Counted from the first letter of the stretch, positions 19,074 to 28,369 are shown. The stretch: 64,000 nucleotides of DNA from Noviherbaspirillum saxi (GCF_003591035.1 NZ_QYUO01000002.1:1116001-1180000); one strand, 5' to 3'. The notes: generated from the letters alone by a model not told the origin. Numbers and translations: made by a program.

Positions 19074-19782
19074 CCTGCAGCGCCGCAGTCTGATTTGCAA
19101 AGATACGCGCGACCGTTGATGTGCGGGTGCCGTATTCGGGCGACTGTATGCAGACGGCCGACAGCATACGTTCCCATTCCAGGCCGACGCCGGTTTTCGG
19201 CAGGCGGCAATCGGGCGCACGCGTCGTGTCGGTCAGCATTTCGAAATAAGCGTCTTCCGGAGCGCCCTGGCATAGCAGGCTGGAAAACTGGGCCTTGGTG
19301 CGCACGACCTTGGGCCAGGGTGAGTCGAGCAAGCCATTCGACAGTCCGTAGATGCCGGGCGCCAGCGGCTTGCCATTGCGATCATCGTCGTTTCCGGCAT
19401 TGGAGAACCAGATCAAGGTGTCACCGTCGCCGACAAGCAGATTGAATCCGTTGTATCTCTCGGCGCCGTGACTCAGGGAGTCGATGTATTCCTGCGGCCC
19501 CCGGTTGCCGATCAGGTAATCGGCAACCAGTTCTCCACGTGATGGCGCATCGTCCCGTTTCGACGATGGATCGCGGACATTGGTAATCGCAGCAAAGCGG
19601 CCATCGCGCGTAACGCCCATCCAGGTCCCGCCGCCGCGCAGATCGCGTCCTGCATATACCTGCGAATGATCGTCCCACCAGTCGGCTGCCGCAGCCGGGC
19701 GTTCGAAGAATTCATCGCGGTTGCCGGCCGCAATCAGAGGCATTGCGGGCACAACCTGCCAGGCAAAAACAATCAGGCACAT
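19057..19782 (-). CDS. NRDE family protein (TANGO2-like)
   Basis: A 241-residue NRDE protein, homologous to eukaryotic TANGO2, whose members are linked to haem and lipid handling but lack a settled enzymatic role. The N-terminus MCLIVFAWQ and the name-giving NRDEFFERPAA (residue about 21 on) are diagnostic, as are GGTWMGVTRDGRFAAITN and GIYGLSNGLLDSPWPKV. Cys2 follows the start directly, consistent with an Ntn-type N-terminal nucleophile after Met removal (family-level idea). The start overlaps the upstream DUF4936 stop by 10 nt, so they are co-transcribed with ygfZ. Confidence 0.93.
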   Translation of the reverse strand: MCLIVFAWQVVPAMPLIAAGNRDEFFERPAAAADWWDDHSQVYAGRDLRGGGTWMGVTRDGRFAAITNVRDPSSKRDDAPSRGELVADYLIGNRGPQEYIDSLSHGAERYNGFNLLVGDGDTLIWFSNAGNDDDRNGKPLAPGIYGLSNGLLDSPWPKVVRTKAQFSSLLCQGAPEDAYFEMLTDTTRAPDCRLPKTGVGLEWERMLSAVCIQSPEYGTRTSTVARIFANQTAALQERLIR

Positions 19783-20060
19783 GGAGCGATATCCACAAAA
19801 TGTTCGGTATGTCGCGGACCGTCGATGAGCGCATCGAGCTGCGCTTCGGCGACCAACCGGTCAAGCGTCGCCTCGAAACCGGTCGGTACGGACAGATAGA
19901 CTTCCATCCATGTCTGTAATCCGTCCTTTTCCTCCGGACGACGTTTGATCCGGGTCACGATACCATATTCGCGCAAAACGCATTGCTGCAGCGCCGAGAC
20001 GCGCGACCGCAGCTCCTCGGCGTGCTCGGAACGTATCCGATAGTAGATGTACAAGTCCAT
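19773..20060 (-). CDS. DUF4936 family protein
   Basis: A 95-residue small cytosolic protein beginning MDLYIYYRIRSEHAEELRS, matching the betaproteobacterial family of unknown function DUF4936 with a ferredoxin-like alpha/beta pattern (LYIYYRV opening, then VYLSVPTGFEATLDRLV and a final HTEHFVDI). The ATG at 20060 starts at the conserved block; an in-frame GTG-side extension of 9 residues is not conserved. It lies between ygfZ (31 bp) and the NRDE gene (10-nt overlap). No function is known. Confidence 0.8.
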   Translation of the reverse strand: MDLYIYYRIRSEHAEELRSRVSALQQCVLREYGIVTRIKRRPEEKDGLQTWMEVYLSVPTGFEATLDRLVAEAQLDALIDGPRHTEHFVDIAPCA

Positions 20061-20091
20061 TGTGTCGTGCTCTGTGTGACCGTGCACCGCG

Positions 20092-21138
20092 TCAGGCGGG
20101 CAACGCGTAAGGGAGCTTGCCGAAGCTCAGTACCGGTCCCTGCGCTGATCCCAGATGTACTGTTCCTTCCTCGGCGGCGGCGATTTTCAGTTCGACCAGG
20201 CAGTCGACGCCGTTCTGCAGGTTGCGCTCGGCATTGACGATCATTCCACATGGCTGACCGGGGTCGGCACTGGAAAAGATTTCCATCGCGGGCAGGACTT
20301 CCGCACCTTCGACGGTTGCCAGCAGCATGCGGCGCTTGAGCTTGCCCAGGTACTGGCTGCGCGCAACGATTTCCTGGCCGGGATAACAGCCTTTCTTGAA
20401 ATTGACGCCGCCGATCAGTTCGAAGTTGATCATCTGCGGCACAAACTGCTCCTGCGTCGGCTGGGTGATCTGCGGGATACCCGCATGAATATCGGTTAGC
20501 CGCCAGACGCGCGTGCCGATCGGTGTCAGCGTCCGGCTCAACTCAGGCCAGATTTGCTGCGCAAGCTCGGCACTGGCGATCCATTGATAGCGTGGCGACC
20601 CGAAGGCATCGGGGAGCCGGATCAGGCTACCGAAGGAAGTGTCTTGTTTGGCGAATGCCTGCGCCGGCAGGGTGGGGAACCACTGACGCAATACCTCGGC
20701 AGCGCTTTCGCCGCCCAGTCCAAGCATCGCATGCTGGTCGCTCACATCATTCAGCTTGGCCTTTGAACGCAATATGAACATTTGCAGCCGCTTTTGCACG
20801 CTTGCCTGCAACGGGCGCGGCAATTGCAGGAAGATGGTCTGCTCCGTTTTCCACATCAGGAGCGAAGCCAGCAGACGGCCTTTCGGCGTGCAGTAGCCGG
20901 CAAGTCTTGCCTCAGATGGGGTAAGGTGTTCCACATCGTTGGTCAGCTGGCTATGCAGGAAACCAGGGCCGTCTTCACCGGTGAGGGCGATCAGGCCAAG
21001 GTCGGTCAGCGGCGCCACATAGCCGCGCGGTAGCAGTCCCGCGGGAGCGGGGCCGTCGAAATCCGTTATGCCGTCCGCATCAATGCGCACGCCGCTATCG
21101 GCAAGGAATTGCAACCATGGAGTAGTCATCATTGTCAT
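20092..21138 (-). CDS. ygfZ: Folate-binding Fe-S cluster repair protein YgfZ
   Basis: A 348-residue GcvT-like tetrahydrofolate-binding protein that helps build or repair certain [4Fe-4S] enzymes (MiaB, oxidative stress). The diagnostic hexapeptide KGCYPGQE with the essential cysteine occurs in GVNFKKGCYPGQEIVAR. Upstream are GPGFLHSQLTNDVEHL and GYCTPKGRLLASLLMWK, typical of the folate-binding fold. Length is close to the E. coli protein. It is the first gene of a three-gene minus-strand unit and is divergent from mltG, an arrangement frequent in proteobacteria. Confidence 0.95.
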   Translation of the reverse strand: MTMMTTPWLQFLADSGVRIDADGITDFDGPAPAGLLPRGYVAPLTDLGLIALTGEDGPGFLHSQLTNDVEHLTPSEARLAGYCTPKGRLLASLLMWKTEQTIFLQLPRPLQASVQKRLQMFILRSKAKLNDVSDQHAMLGLGGESAAEVLRQWFPTLPAQAFAKQDTSFGSLIRLPDAFGSPRYQWIASAELAQQIWPELSRTLTPIGTRVWRLTDIHAGIPQITQPTQEQFVPQMINFELIGGVNFKKGCYPGQEIVARSQYLGKLKRRMLLATVEGAEVLPAMEIFSSADPGQPCGMIVNAERNLQNGVDCLVELKIAAAEEGTVHLGSAQGPVLSFGKLPYALPA

Positions 21139-21273
21139 ACGCTAAGAATTATTCAATTATCATCTTGGCTTGATTATAGTGAGGTCTCGATAATCGCGTC
21201 TGATGCGATCGAGGCTTCCTGATCCAGCCACACGGTGTCAGCCAGATTCCAGCAATCGATTCAAGGTTACGTT

Positions 21274-22257
21274 TTGATTAAAAAATTAATTTTCAGCATC
21301 GTCCTGCTGTGCGCCATGGGCGGTGCCGGCATCACCTTTCTCGCCAACCAGCCGATCACAGGCAAAGACGCCAAGCCGATCGAATTTGCGGTCAAGGCGG
21401 GCAGCAGCGTCCGCAGCAGTACCCGCCAGATCGCGGAGGCCGGGGTTCCGGTCAATCCCTGGGTGGTGGAGTTTCTTGCGCGCGCATCGGGAAAGGCGGC
21501 GCGGCTCAAGGCCGGCAATTATGAACTCAAACCCGGCACGACGCCGCTCGGTTTGATCGACCAGTTGGTACGCGGCGAATTTGCTCAGGAAGGTCTGGCC
21601 GTCATCGAGGGATGGTCGTTTCGCCAGATGCGGCAAGCGATTGCCGCGCATCCGGCGGTGAAGCACGATACAACCGGCATGTCAGACAGGGAATTGCTGG
21701 AAAAGCTGTCCCTGCCTTACGCCCATCCCGAAGGCCTGTTTTTCCCGGATACCTATCGGTTTGCGAAGGGATCAAGCGACCTGTTGATTTACAAACAAGC
21801 ACATACGCTGATGCAGAAGCGCCTGAACGAAGCCTGGGCGCGCCGCAATCCGTCCTTGCCGTACAAATCGCCTTACGAAGCGCTGGTGATGGCGTCGATC
21901 GTCGAAAAGGAAACCGGCCAGCGGTCCGAGCGCAACATGATTGCCGCGGTCTTCGTCAACCGGCTCAGGAAGGGCATGCTGCTGCAGACCGACCCGACCG
22001 TCATCTATGGCATGGGTGACAAGTTTCAGGGCAACATCCGCAAGCGCGACCTGGAAACCGACACGCCTTACAACACCTATACCCGGGCCGGCTTGCCGCC
22101 AACGCCAATCGCCCTGCCTGGAGCAGAATCGATAGAAGCGGCGCTGAATCCCGCCAGTTCGGATGCGCTATATTTCGTTGCGCGTGGCAATGGCACCAGC
22201 GAATTTTCCAATAACCTTGCCGACCATAACCGCGCAGTCAACAAATACCAGCGATAA
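21274..22257 (+). CDS. mltG: Endolytic murein transglycosylase MltG
   Basis: MltG (YceG) is an inner-membrane lytic transglycosylase that cuts nascent glycan strands and so sets strand length. The protein (327 residues) starts with an N-terminal membrane anchor (KKLIFSIVLLCAMGGAGITF), then a LysM-like domain and the catalytic domain with Glu211 in ASIVEKETG. NDPTVIYG-like LQTDPTVIYGMGDKF and YNTYTRAGLPPTPI are further signatures. The start is taken as TTG at 21274, with AAGG 7 nt upstream; a GTG at 21235 would add 13 polar residues before the anchor. First gene of the mltG-tmk-holB-pilZ-tatD cluster. Confidence 0.94.
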   Translation: MIKKLIFSIVLLCAMGGAGITFLANQPITGKDAKPIEFAVKAGSSVRSSTRQIAEAGVPVNPWVVEFLARASGKAARLKAGNYELKPGTTPLGLIDQLVRGEFAQEGLAVIEGWSFRQMRQAIAAHPAVKHDTTGMSDRELLEKLSLPYAHPEGLFFPDTYRFAKGSSDLLIYKQAHTLMQKRLNEAWARRNPSLPYKSPYEALVMASIVEKETGQRSERNMIAAVFVNRLRKGMLLQTDPTVIYGMGDKFQGNIRKRDLETDTPYNTYTRAGLPPTPIALPGAESIEAALNPASSDALYFVARGNGTSEFSNNLADHNRAVNKYQR

Positions 22258-22290
22258 TGCCGGGTGCAACAATCACTCCTATATTGCTTC

Positions 22291-22899
22291 ATGACACTTG
22301 GCAAATTTATTACTTTTGAAGGAATCGATGGCGCCGGCAAGTCGACGCATCTGGCCTTTGTCGCAGACTTGTTGAGAGAACGCGGCAAGTCTGTCGTGAT
22401 GACGCGCGAGCCGGGCGGAACTCCGCTTGGCGAAAAGCTGCGCGAGATGTTGCTGCACGAAAAGATGCATCTGGAAACCGAGGCGCTGCTGATGTTTGCC
22501 GCACGCCGCGAACATCTTGCCCAGATAATCGAACCGGCGCTTGCGCGCGGCGACTGGGTGATTTCGGATCGTTTCACCGATGCCACCTTCGCTTATCAGG
22601 GCGGCGGGCGCAAGCTCCCGTTCGCCAAGCTGGAAGCGCTGGAACAGTGGGTCCATCCGACCCTGCAGCCTGACCTGACTTTCCTGTTCGACGTACCACT
22701 CGACGTGGCGCGTGCGCGGCTTGACGCGACCCGCGAACTGGACAAGTTCGAGCAGGAAAAAGCGGAGTTCTTTGCCGCCACGCGCGACGCCTATCTGCGC
22801 CGCGCCGCGCAGTTTCCAGAGAGATTTCGCGTTATCGATTCCAGCCGGCCGATCGACATGACCCGGCAGGAATTGCGCGATATCGTTTTCAGCGCTTGA
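22291..22899 (+). CDS. tmk: Thymidylate kinase
   Basis: Tmk phosphorylates dTMP to dTDP. The 202-residue protein opens with the P-loop [11 protein letters not shown], followed by [18 protein letters not shown] (the DRX-type substrate segment), [16 protein letters not shown], and a lid region [18 protein letters not shown] with arginines as in E. coli type II enzymes. The ATG at 22291 is chosen because the P-loop follows it at the normal distance. It lies 33 bp behind mltG and 18 bp before holB. Confidence 0.96.
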   Translation: MTLGKFITFEGIDGAGKSTHLAFVADLLRERGKSVVMTREPGGTPLGEKLREMLLHEKMHLETEALLMFAARREHLAQIIEPALARGDWVISDRFTDATFAYQGGGRKLPFAKLEALEQWVHPTLQPDLTFLFDVPLDVARARLDATRELDKFEQEKAEFFAATRDAYLRRAAQFPERFRVIDSSRPIDMTRQELRDIVFSA

Positions 22900-22917
22900 A
22901 GTGGAAAGGCCTGTGCA

Positions 22918-23955
22918 ATGACATCGCCCTTGTTTCCCTGGCAAGAAGCCGCCTGGCAGCAGTTGCAGCAGTTGCGCGAACGCCTGCCTCACGCGATCTT
23001 GTTCCACGGCGCGCAAGGCATAGGCAAGACCGTGTTTGCCGAACATTTTGCGCAGTCGCTGCTGTGCCAGATGCCGCAAGCGCATGGACATCCGTGCGGA
23101 CAATGCGATTCCTGCGGCTGGTTCTCCCAGTACAACCACCCTGACTACCGTCGCGTTCGACCCGAGGTATTGGAGGAGGACGGCACTGCCGAAGGCGATG
23201 AATCCGAGGCGAGCGAGGGCAAGAAATCCAAGTCGACCAAGGCGCCGTCCAAGGAAATCAAGATTGACCAGATCCGCGCTTTGTCGGATTTCATGAATGT
23301 GTCGACCCATCGACAGGGAATGCGCATCGTCGTGCTGTATCCGGCCGAAGCCTTGAATACCGCGGCCGCCAATGCGCTGTTGAAAACTCTGGAAGAACCG
23401 CCGCCGGCAACGATGTTTTTGCTGGTATCCAACAACATAGAGCGGCTGCTGCCGACGATTCTGTCGCGTTGCCGCAAGTTTGCAATGACGATGCCGAATG
23501 GTGATGAAGCGCTGGCATGGTTGCAGCAGCAGGGCGTAAAGGATGCCGACGCCTGGCTGGCCGAGCAGGGCGGGGCACCATTGGCTGCGCAGGCGCTTGC
23601 CCAGACCGACACGCGCGAGCTGATGGACGAATTTCTTCGTGCATTGGCCCGTCCGGGCAGCGAGGCAGCACTCAAGACCGCTGAAAAGTTGCAAAAAACA
23701 CCAGTTGTCGACCTTGTTGCATGGTTGCAGCGCTGGCTGTACGACGTGTTTTCCTTCAAGCTTTCAGGCAGAATCCGGTATTATCCGCGTTACCGGAAGG
23801 AGCTTGCGGCACTGGCGCAGCAGGCGGATGTGAGCGAGTTGTTGCGCGGGCTGAAAGCGCTTAAGGAGCGTCGCGCGGTGGCTGAGCATCCGCTGTCGGC
23901 CAGGTTGTTCATCGAAGACATGCTGCTTGATTACGCGTCGCTTTTTTCTTCCTGA
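22918..23955 (+). CDS. holB: DNA polymerase III subunit delta'
   Basis: Delta' is the stator of the DNA polymerase III clamp loader. The 345-residue protein has a Walker A-like FHGAQGIGKTVFA and a zinc module of four cysteines (LLCQMPQAHGHPCGQCDSCGWF). The SRC motif is seen in ILSRCRKF, and TLEEPPPATMFLLVSNN is the sensor region. Between zinc module and core is an acidic, then lysine-rich insert (about residues 85-105) of probable disordered nature, not found in E. coli HolB. Gene order tmk-holB-pilZ-tatD is conserved in proteobacteria, supporting the assignment. Confidence 0.95.
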   Translation: MTSPLFPWQEAAWQQLQQLRERLPHAILFHGAQGIGKTVFAEHFAQSLLCQMPQAHGHPCGQCDSCGWFSQYNHPDYRRVRPEVLEEDGTAEGDESEASEGKKSKSTKAPSKEIKIDQIRALSDFMNVSTHRQGMRIVVLYPAEALNTAAANALLKTLEEPPPATMFLLVSNNIERLLPTILSRCRKFAMTMPNGDEALAWLQQQGVKDADAWLAEQGGAPLAAQALAQTDTRELMDEFLRALARPGSEAALKTAEKLQKTPVVDLVAWLQRWLYDVFSFKLSGRIRYYPRYRKELAALAQQADVSELLRGLKALKERRAVAEHPLSARLFIEDMLLDYASLFSS

Positions 23956-23979
23956 TTTTTGCCGACTCTATAGACAAAC

Positions 23980-24372
23980 ATGGCCGACAACCCTGTGACC
24001 CCGCAAGCGTCTGGTGCCAATGGTGCGGGCGTGGCGCGTCCTTCAGTTCTCTCCCTGCCGATCAAGGAAAAGGCGGCGCTGTATGCGGCATATATGCCTT
24101 TCCTGCAAAACGGCGGCATTTTCGTTCCGACCAACAAGCCTTACAAACTCGGCGACGATATCTATCTGATTCTTACCCTGCTTGACGATCCGACAAAATA
24201 TCCGATCGCCGGCAAGGTGGCATGGGTGACGCCGGCCGGCGCCAACAATAACAAGGCGCAGGGTATCGGCGTACATTTTTCCCCCGATGAGAGCGGCCAG
24301 CGGGTCAAGCAACGGATTGAAGAGTTGCTCGGCGCCGCGCTGCGCTCATCCCGCGCGACCCATACCTTGTAA
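23980..24372 (+). CDS. pilZ: PilZ domain protein
   Basis: A 130-residue PilZ-domain protein in the classical position behind holB, equivalent to the type IV pilus assembly protein PilZ. The core has NGGIFVPTNKPYKLGDDIYLILTLLDDP and KVAWVTPAGANNNKAQGIGVHF. The N-terminal RxxxR of c-di-GMP binders is not apparent (only RPSVLSLPIKEK), consistent with the non-binding PilZ type that acts through FimX/PilB partners in other species. An N-terminal tail of 20 small residues is likely flexible. 25 bp separate it from holB. Confidence 0.9.
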   Translation: MADNPVTPQASGANGAGVARPSVLSLPIKEKAALYAAYMPFLQNGGIFVPTNKPYKLGDDIYLILTLLDDPTKYPIAGKVAWVTPAGANNNKAQGIGVHFSPDESGQRVKQRIEELLGAALRSSRATHTL

Positions 24373-24489
24373 CAACAGTATCCACATCCCGATATTCGCC
24401 GCAGCCGCCAAAGCCTCCTATAGGTATCGCCGCTAAGCCATTCGCGTTCTGCATCGTGTCATGCATGACAGCGTAAAATACGCGTCATC

Positions 24490-25269
24490 ATGTATATCGA
24501 TTCCCATTGCCATATCAACTTCCCCGAGCTTGCCTCGAGGCTACCCGAAATTTTCGGCAAAATGTCCGAAAATCGCGTAACGCATGCCTTGTGCGTGTCG
24601 GTGGATTTGCCTGATTTTCCGCAAGTGCTTGCACTGGCTGAACAACATTCCCATGTCTATGCTTCCGTCGGCGTGCATCCGGATTACGAAGAAACACCGG
24701 AGCCCTCCGTCGACGATCTGGTCCGTTTGTCCGATCATCCCAAGATTGTCGCGATCGGAGAGACGGGCCTGGATTATTACCGTCTCGAAGGTGATCTGGA
24801 ATGGCAACGCGAGCGGTTCAGGACACATATCCGCGCATCGCGTGCGACCGGCAAGCCGCTCATCATCCACACGCGCGCCGCCTCCGAAGACACGATACGC
24901 ATCATGCGCGAAGAAGGCGCGGGCACTGATGCTGGAGGCGCAGCCGGCGTCATGCACTGTTTTACCGAATCGCTGGAAGTGGCAGAGGCTGCTATCGAAA
25001 TGGGGTTTTACATTTCGTTCTCGGGCATCGTCACGTTCAAGAGTGCAAGAGATTTGCAGGCAGTTGCGCGCGCAGTTCCGCTGGAACGCATGCTGATCGA
25101 AACGGATTCGCCTTACCTTGCGCCGGTTCCGCATCGCGGCAAGATGAACGAACCCGGGTTTGTATGCCATGTGGCCGAATTTCTCGCAAAGCTGAAGGAT
25201 GTTCCGCTCGATCAGGTCGCATGGCAAACGACCGACAATTTCTTCAAGCTGTTCGAGATCGCGCGCTGA
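24490..25269 (+). CDS. TatD-family metal-dependent deoxyribonuclease
   Basis: A 259-residue TIM-barrel metallohydrolase of the TatD/YcfH family, with 3'-5' exonuclease activity in characterised members. Metal ligands are in DSHCHINFPEL (HxH), the glutamate in AIGETGLDYYR, the histidines in LIIHTRAA and GVMHCFTES, and the aspartate in LIETDSPYLAP. The YcfH location behind holB and pilZ is a conserved context, so this is probably the YcfH orthologue rather than TatD itself. Start at 24490 is four residues before the metal motif, as usual. Confidence 0.94.
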   Translation: MYIDSHCHINFPELASRLPEIFGKMSENRVTHALCVSVDLPDFPQVLALAEQHSHVYASVGVHPDYEETPEPSVDDLVRLSDHPKIVAIGETGLDYYRLEGDLEWQRERFRTHIRASRATGKPLIIHTRAASEDTIRIMREEGAGTDAGGAAGVMHCFTESLEVAEAAIEMGFYISFSGIVTFKSARDLQAVARAVPLERMLIETDSPYLAPVPHRGKMNEPGFVCHVAEFLAKLKDVPLDQVAWQTTDNFFKLFEIAR

Positions 25270-25307
25270 ATGTCCGGGAACCTGAACCTGATCGATAAAG
25301 AATAGCC

Positions 25308-25991
25308 ATGTCAATACCGAAATTGAATACCTCTCGCAGGAAGTGCCTTGGCGCGCTGGTGGCATTTCCCTTGATGGCACTCTCCGGTCGACACGCGTCT
25401 GCGGGTGCCTATGATGATTTTTTTCGCGCAGTCAAGATAGATCATGTGGCAGTCGTCAAGTCGCTGCTGGCGCGTGGCCTGGACCCCAATCTGATCGAGG
25501 CGGAGCGCGGCGAGACCGGCCTGATGCTCGCTCTGCGCGAGAAGTCCATGGGTGTGTTTGAACTGTTGCTGAATGCGCCGGCCATCGATCTGGAAGTACA
25601 GGCCTTCAACGGCAACACCGCCCTCATGTTCGCCAGCTACCAGGGCAATCTGCAAGCGGTGAAGGCCTTGATTGCCAAAGGCGCGGAAGTCAACAAACCA
25701 GGCTGGACGCCGCTGCATTACGCCGCATCGATCGGCAACAACGATATCGTTCAGCTATTGCTTGAAAAATCTGCCTACATCGATGCCGACTCGCCGAACA
25801 AGACTACACCGATCATGATGGCTGCCCGCGGCGGTCATATCATGACCGTCAAACTTCTTCTCGATGAAGGTGCCGACGCAAGCTTGAAAAATGACGCCGG
25901 CATGACGGCGATCGATTTCGCGGAAAAAAACGAGTTCAAAGATATTGCCGAAGGCTTGACCTACCGGTTGAAGAAGGCCGGAAAGCTTTAG
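25308..25991 (+). CDS. Exported ankyrin repeat protein
   Basis: A 227-residue protein with an N-terminal export signal (SRRKCLGALVAFPLMALSGRHASA; the SRRKCLG start resembles a twin-arginine signal but could be Sec) followed by about five ankyrin repeats from residue 40 on. Recognisable repeat cores are GNTALMFASYQGNLQAVKALI, GWTPLHYAASIGNNDIVQLLL and TPIMMAARGGHIMTVKLLLD. Ankyrin repeats bind protein partners, so a periplasmic scaffolding role is probable. It follows tatD by 38 bp and likely ends that operon. The partner is unknown. Confidence 0.88.
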   Translation: MSIPKLNTSRRKCLGALVAFPLMALSGRHASAGAYDDFFRAVKIDHVAVVKSLLARGLDPNLIEAERGETGLMLALREKSMGVFELLLNAPAIDLEVQAFNGNTALMFASYQGNLQAVKALIAKGAEVNKPGWTPLHYAASIGNNDIVQLLLEKSAYIDADSPNKTTPIMMAARGGHIMTVKLLLDEGADASLKNDAGMTAIDFAEKNEFKDIAEGLTYRLKKAGKL

Positions 25992-26188
25992 CAGGCTGTC
26001 AGGCGACGGTAAGGCACGGCAAGGTGGTTCGTCTTTTACCGAATCGCACTACCGGACTGTTGCGCTTGGCTTGCTGCGGCAAATACCTTGATATCACGTG
26101 CAGCCGGTGCTGGCGTTGCAGGATGGTCTTCATCGCCTGCGGAGACACCACGCACCGTTTGCGGTCATGAACTGGTTTGCATTGTCCG

Positions 26189-26986
26189 TCAAGGCAAACT
26201 GATCGTAATATTGGCTACCTTGGGCGTTAACTTGATCACGTCGAAATAGATGTTGAGCGTGTCGTTGACCTGCGCCGACAGGTTCCAGCTCAATGCTGCG
26301 TATACCGCGATGCCAAGAAAGGTGAATGCTGCCGCGATCACCCACATCGGCAGTTCTGCCTTGACCATATGAACAATGTTGTCGGGAGCCTTCCAGTGTG
26401 GTGCAAATGGAGCGCGCCGGCCTTTCAGGTGCGCGATTTCCTTATCCAGTGTCGCAATCAGGTAGTTCAGTTTTTCCTTGCTTTCCAACATGTACTTGCC
26501 CTGAAATCCGGTCAGCAGGCACATATGAAACACTTCCAGCGTTTGCACACTTGCAGTGCCGCGCCGGCGAACTTCTTCCAGCTCATTGAAGAAGTGTTCG
26601 CCGGCCAACTGGTCACCGAACAGGGTCAATTGCAACGGAGCGCGTTCCCAGGTGTCGCGTATGGACATATCCGAGGCAAGAACGGCTTCATCGACTGCTG
26701 CACAAAATGCGTACTTTGCCGCGTACACATCGTCCGCAGAAATGTCGAGGCGACGTGCATTGCGTTCAAATGCATCGAGCAACTGTTGGACTTGCGTGGC
26801 GAAATGCAGGGCATCCGTTGGGACATACTTGTTCTTCAATAGCAGGATCAGATAAAACCCGTCATGCAAAAGATCCGGCAAGGTGAGTGTGCCTTGCGAT
26901 GCTTCGGTACGCGATGCCAGGGGATAGGTATATCCCGGTGGCGGCACTGGAAAAGGCGTTGCATGGGGAAGGGTGTCTAGTGTCAT
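26189..26986 (-). CDS. tssL: T6SS membrane complex protein TssL (DotU/IcmH)
   Basis: A 265-residue TssL, which with TssM and TssJ forms the trans-envelope complex of the type VI secretion system. The cytoplasmic helical DotU domain holds LPDLLHDGFYLILLLKN, DDVYAAKYAFCAAVDEAVL and WERAPLQLTLFGDQLAGEHFF. A single C-terminal transmembrane segment follows (MWVIAAAFTFLGIAVYAAL, about residues 215-233) and a short periplasmic tail. No OmpA peptidoglycan-binding extension is present, unlike the long TssL forms; a separate OmpA protein is encoded near tssM. Its ATG overlaps the tssK stop (ATGA), showing translational coupling. It ends the tssJ-K-L unit. Confidence 0.94.
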   Translation of the reverse strand: MTLDTLPHATPFPVPPPGYTYPLASRTEASQGTLTLPDLLHDGFYLILLLKNKYVPTDALHFATQVQQLLDAFERNARRLDISADDVYAAKYAFCAAVDEAVLASDMSIRDTWERAPLQLTLFGDQLAGEHFFNELEEVRRRGTASVQTLEVFHMCLLTGFQGKYMLESKEKLNYLIATLDKEIAHLKGRRAPFAPHWKAPDNIVHMVKAELPMWVIAAAFTFLGIAVYAALSWNLSAQVNDTLNIYFDVIKLTPKVANITISLP

Positions 26987-28335
26987 TGGATAACGGCAAA
27001 AAGTTCGAGTTTGAGGCTCCCGAAGACCGCAGGGGCGTAGATCATGATTGCACTCGATGCAATCATGCGGTCGTACAGCGGTCCATGAGGCTCGATTGAA
27101 AAGTAGTAGCAGCCGGGTCGCACCGGGATTGATGCCGGCACCTGCGGCGCGGCCATGAGCCGAACCCCGGGCATCGCCGATGAAACCATCTTTTCCACGT
27201 CGTCCGCGGCGCCGATCTTCACGCGTTGCGGGATTGCGTCGACCAGCTCGGCAGGTGGCATGTCCGCGGATACCGAAAGATAGTATGCAGCCTTGCTGGT
27301 AAGCTTTGCGGAATCGACCCGACCCAGGTAAAACGTCGGCTTGACTTCAGTGAGAGGCACCAAAAAGTAGCGCGAGGATATGACGGTCTCCAGCAGCTCG
27401 CGAATGATTTGCTCCAAGCGCTGAAAGCATGGACCCGGATCGGCATGCTGATACATTGGCAGCCCGACCAGATTATGGACTTTCGAAAATGTCAGTAACT
27501 GACCTGCAATGCGCAGCATCTCCTGAAACAGTCTCTCCGGATGAAGTTCGGCATGCTGGAGAAAATGTTGCAGGGATGCGCTTCCTGAATTGATCGTATG
27601 AAGCATCCAGAACGATGCAATATCGCCAGAACGGAACTCGACAACATTTTGCGATGGCTCCCGGTGATAACCATAGAGCGCCTGTGCCTTGGCTTGGAAA
27701 ATTTCCAACAGGTGCCGCAGCGTCCTGTATAGCAGCGGAGAGGACGCAACGGTAAGGGCGGGCGGAACAAACGCATCATCCGTTTCAACACCGCCGCTGC
27801 TATTCATGCGGACTTTGACGATCGGCATTGTGACGTACTGTTCGCGATTATCGTGCTCGGAAAGCAGACGCAGCGATTTCTTCAGCGTGGTCAGACCAGC
27901 TTCGATCGCGTGCGTGTAGAGGTCTGGGGCTGGCTCATCTGCCTGAAAATAACGCAGCACCTGTCCTCCGCCACCATCGTTCTGCTCGGTAAAGTTTGGC
28001 CCATAGTCGCGCAGATAGGGCAGGCCAAGGTAAAACGTCAGTCCGTCGCCGATGTCTTCGAGTGTCGAGAGATTGACCGGCGGCGGCAAAGGATCGTCTT
28101 CAGGGGCATTGATGAAATCACCGTCCGGCAGAATCCCGCTGATCGAGATTACGCGCAGAACGCCCGCCACAAGGGCATCGCGGTCGAATCGGAGTTCGCG
28201 AATTCCCCAAAGATAGGGGTGTGCGACGCGTCCCAAGCGTACAAGACGCGCCTCATGATACAGGTCTTGCCGCTGGAAGTGCTGTGGACGAAGAAACAAA
28301 CCTTCGCCCCAAAGTATTTTGGAAATACGACTCAT
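26983..28335 (-). CDS. tssK: T6SS baseplate subunit TssK
   Basis: TssK is the trimeric baseplate protein linking the TssFG wedge to the TssJLM membrane complex. The 450-residue protein begins MSRISKILWGEGLFLRPQHFQRQD, the standard opening of the family, so the ATG at 28335 is preferred over an upstream start giving 25 unrelated residues. VRWGEGLFL-like and QPHDRYFE-like family blocks are here represented by LFLRPQHFQ and AAPQVPASIPVRPGCYYFSIE near the C-terminal receptor-like domain. It lies 34 bp behind tssJ and overlaps tssL. Confidence 0.95.
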   Translation of the reverse strand: MSRISKILWGEGLFLRPQHFQRQDLYHEARLVRLGRVAHPYLWGIRELRFDRDALVAGVLRVISISGILPDGDFINAPEDDPLPPPVNLSTLEDIGDGLTFYLGLPYLRDYGPNFTEQNDGGGGQVLRYFQADEPAPDLYTHAIEAGLTTLKKSLRLLSEHDNREQYVTMPIVKVRMNSSGGVETDDAFVPPALTVASSPLLYRTLRHLLEIFQAKAQALYGYHREPSQNVVEFRSGDIASFWMLHTINSGSASLQHFLQHAELHPERLFQEMLRIAGQLLTFSKVHNLVGLPMYQHADPGPCFQRLEQIIRELLETVISSRYFLVPLTEVKPTFYLGRVDSAKLTSKAAYYLSVSADMPPAELVDAIPQRVKIGAADDVEKMVSSAMPGVRLMAAPQVPASIPVRPGCYYFSIEPHGPLYDRMIASSAIMIYAPAVFGSLKLELFAVIQ

Positions 28336-28369
28336 TGTATGGACTCGTGGGATTAGCGCTTGTTGGAAA

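Noticed and set aside
22279..23694. 471-residue antisense frame over tmk and holB
   Set aside because: Both plus-strand genes are certain; the antisense product shows no motif.
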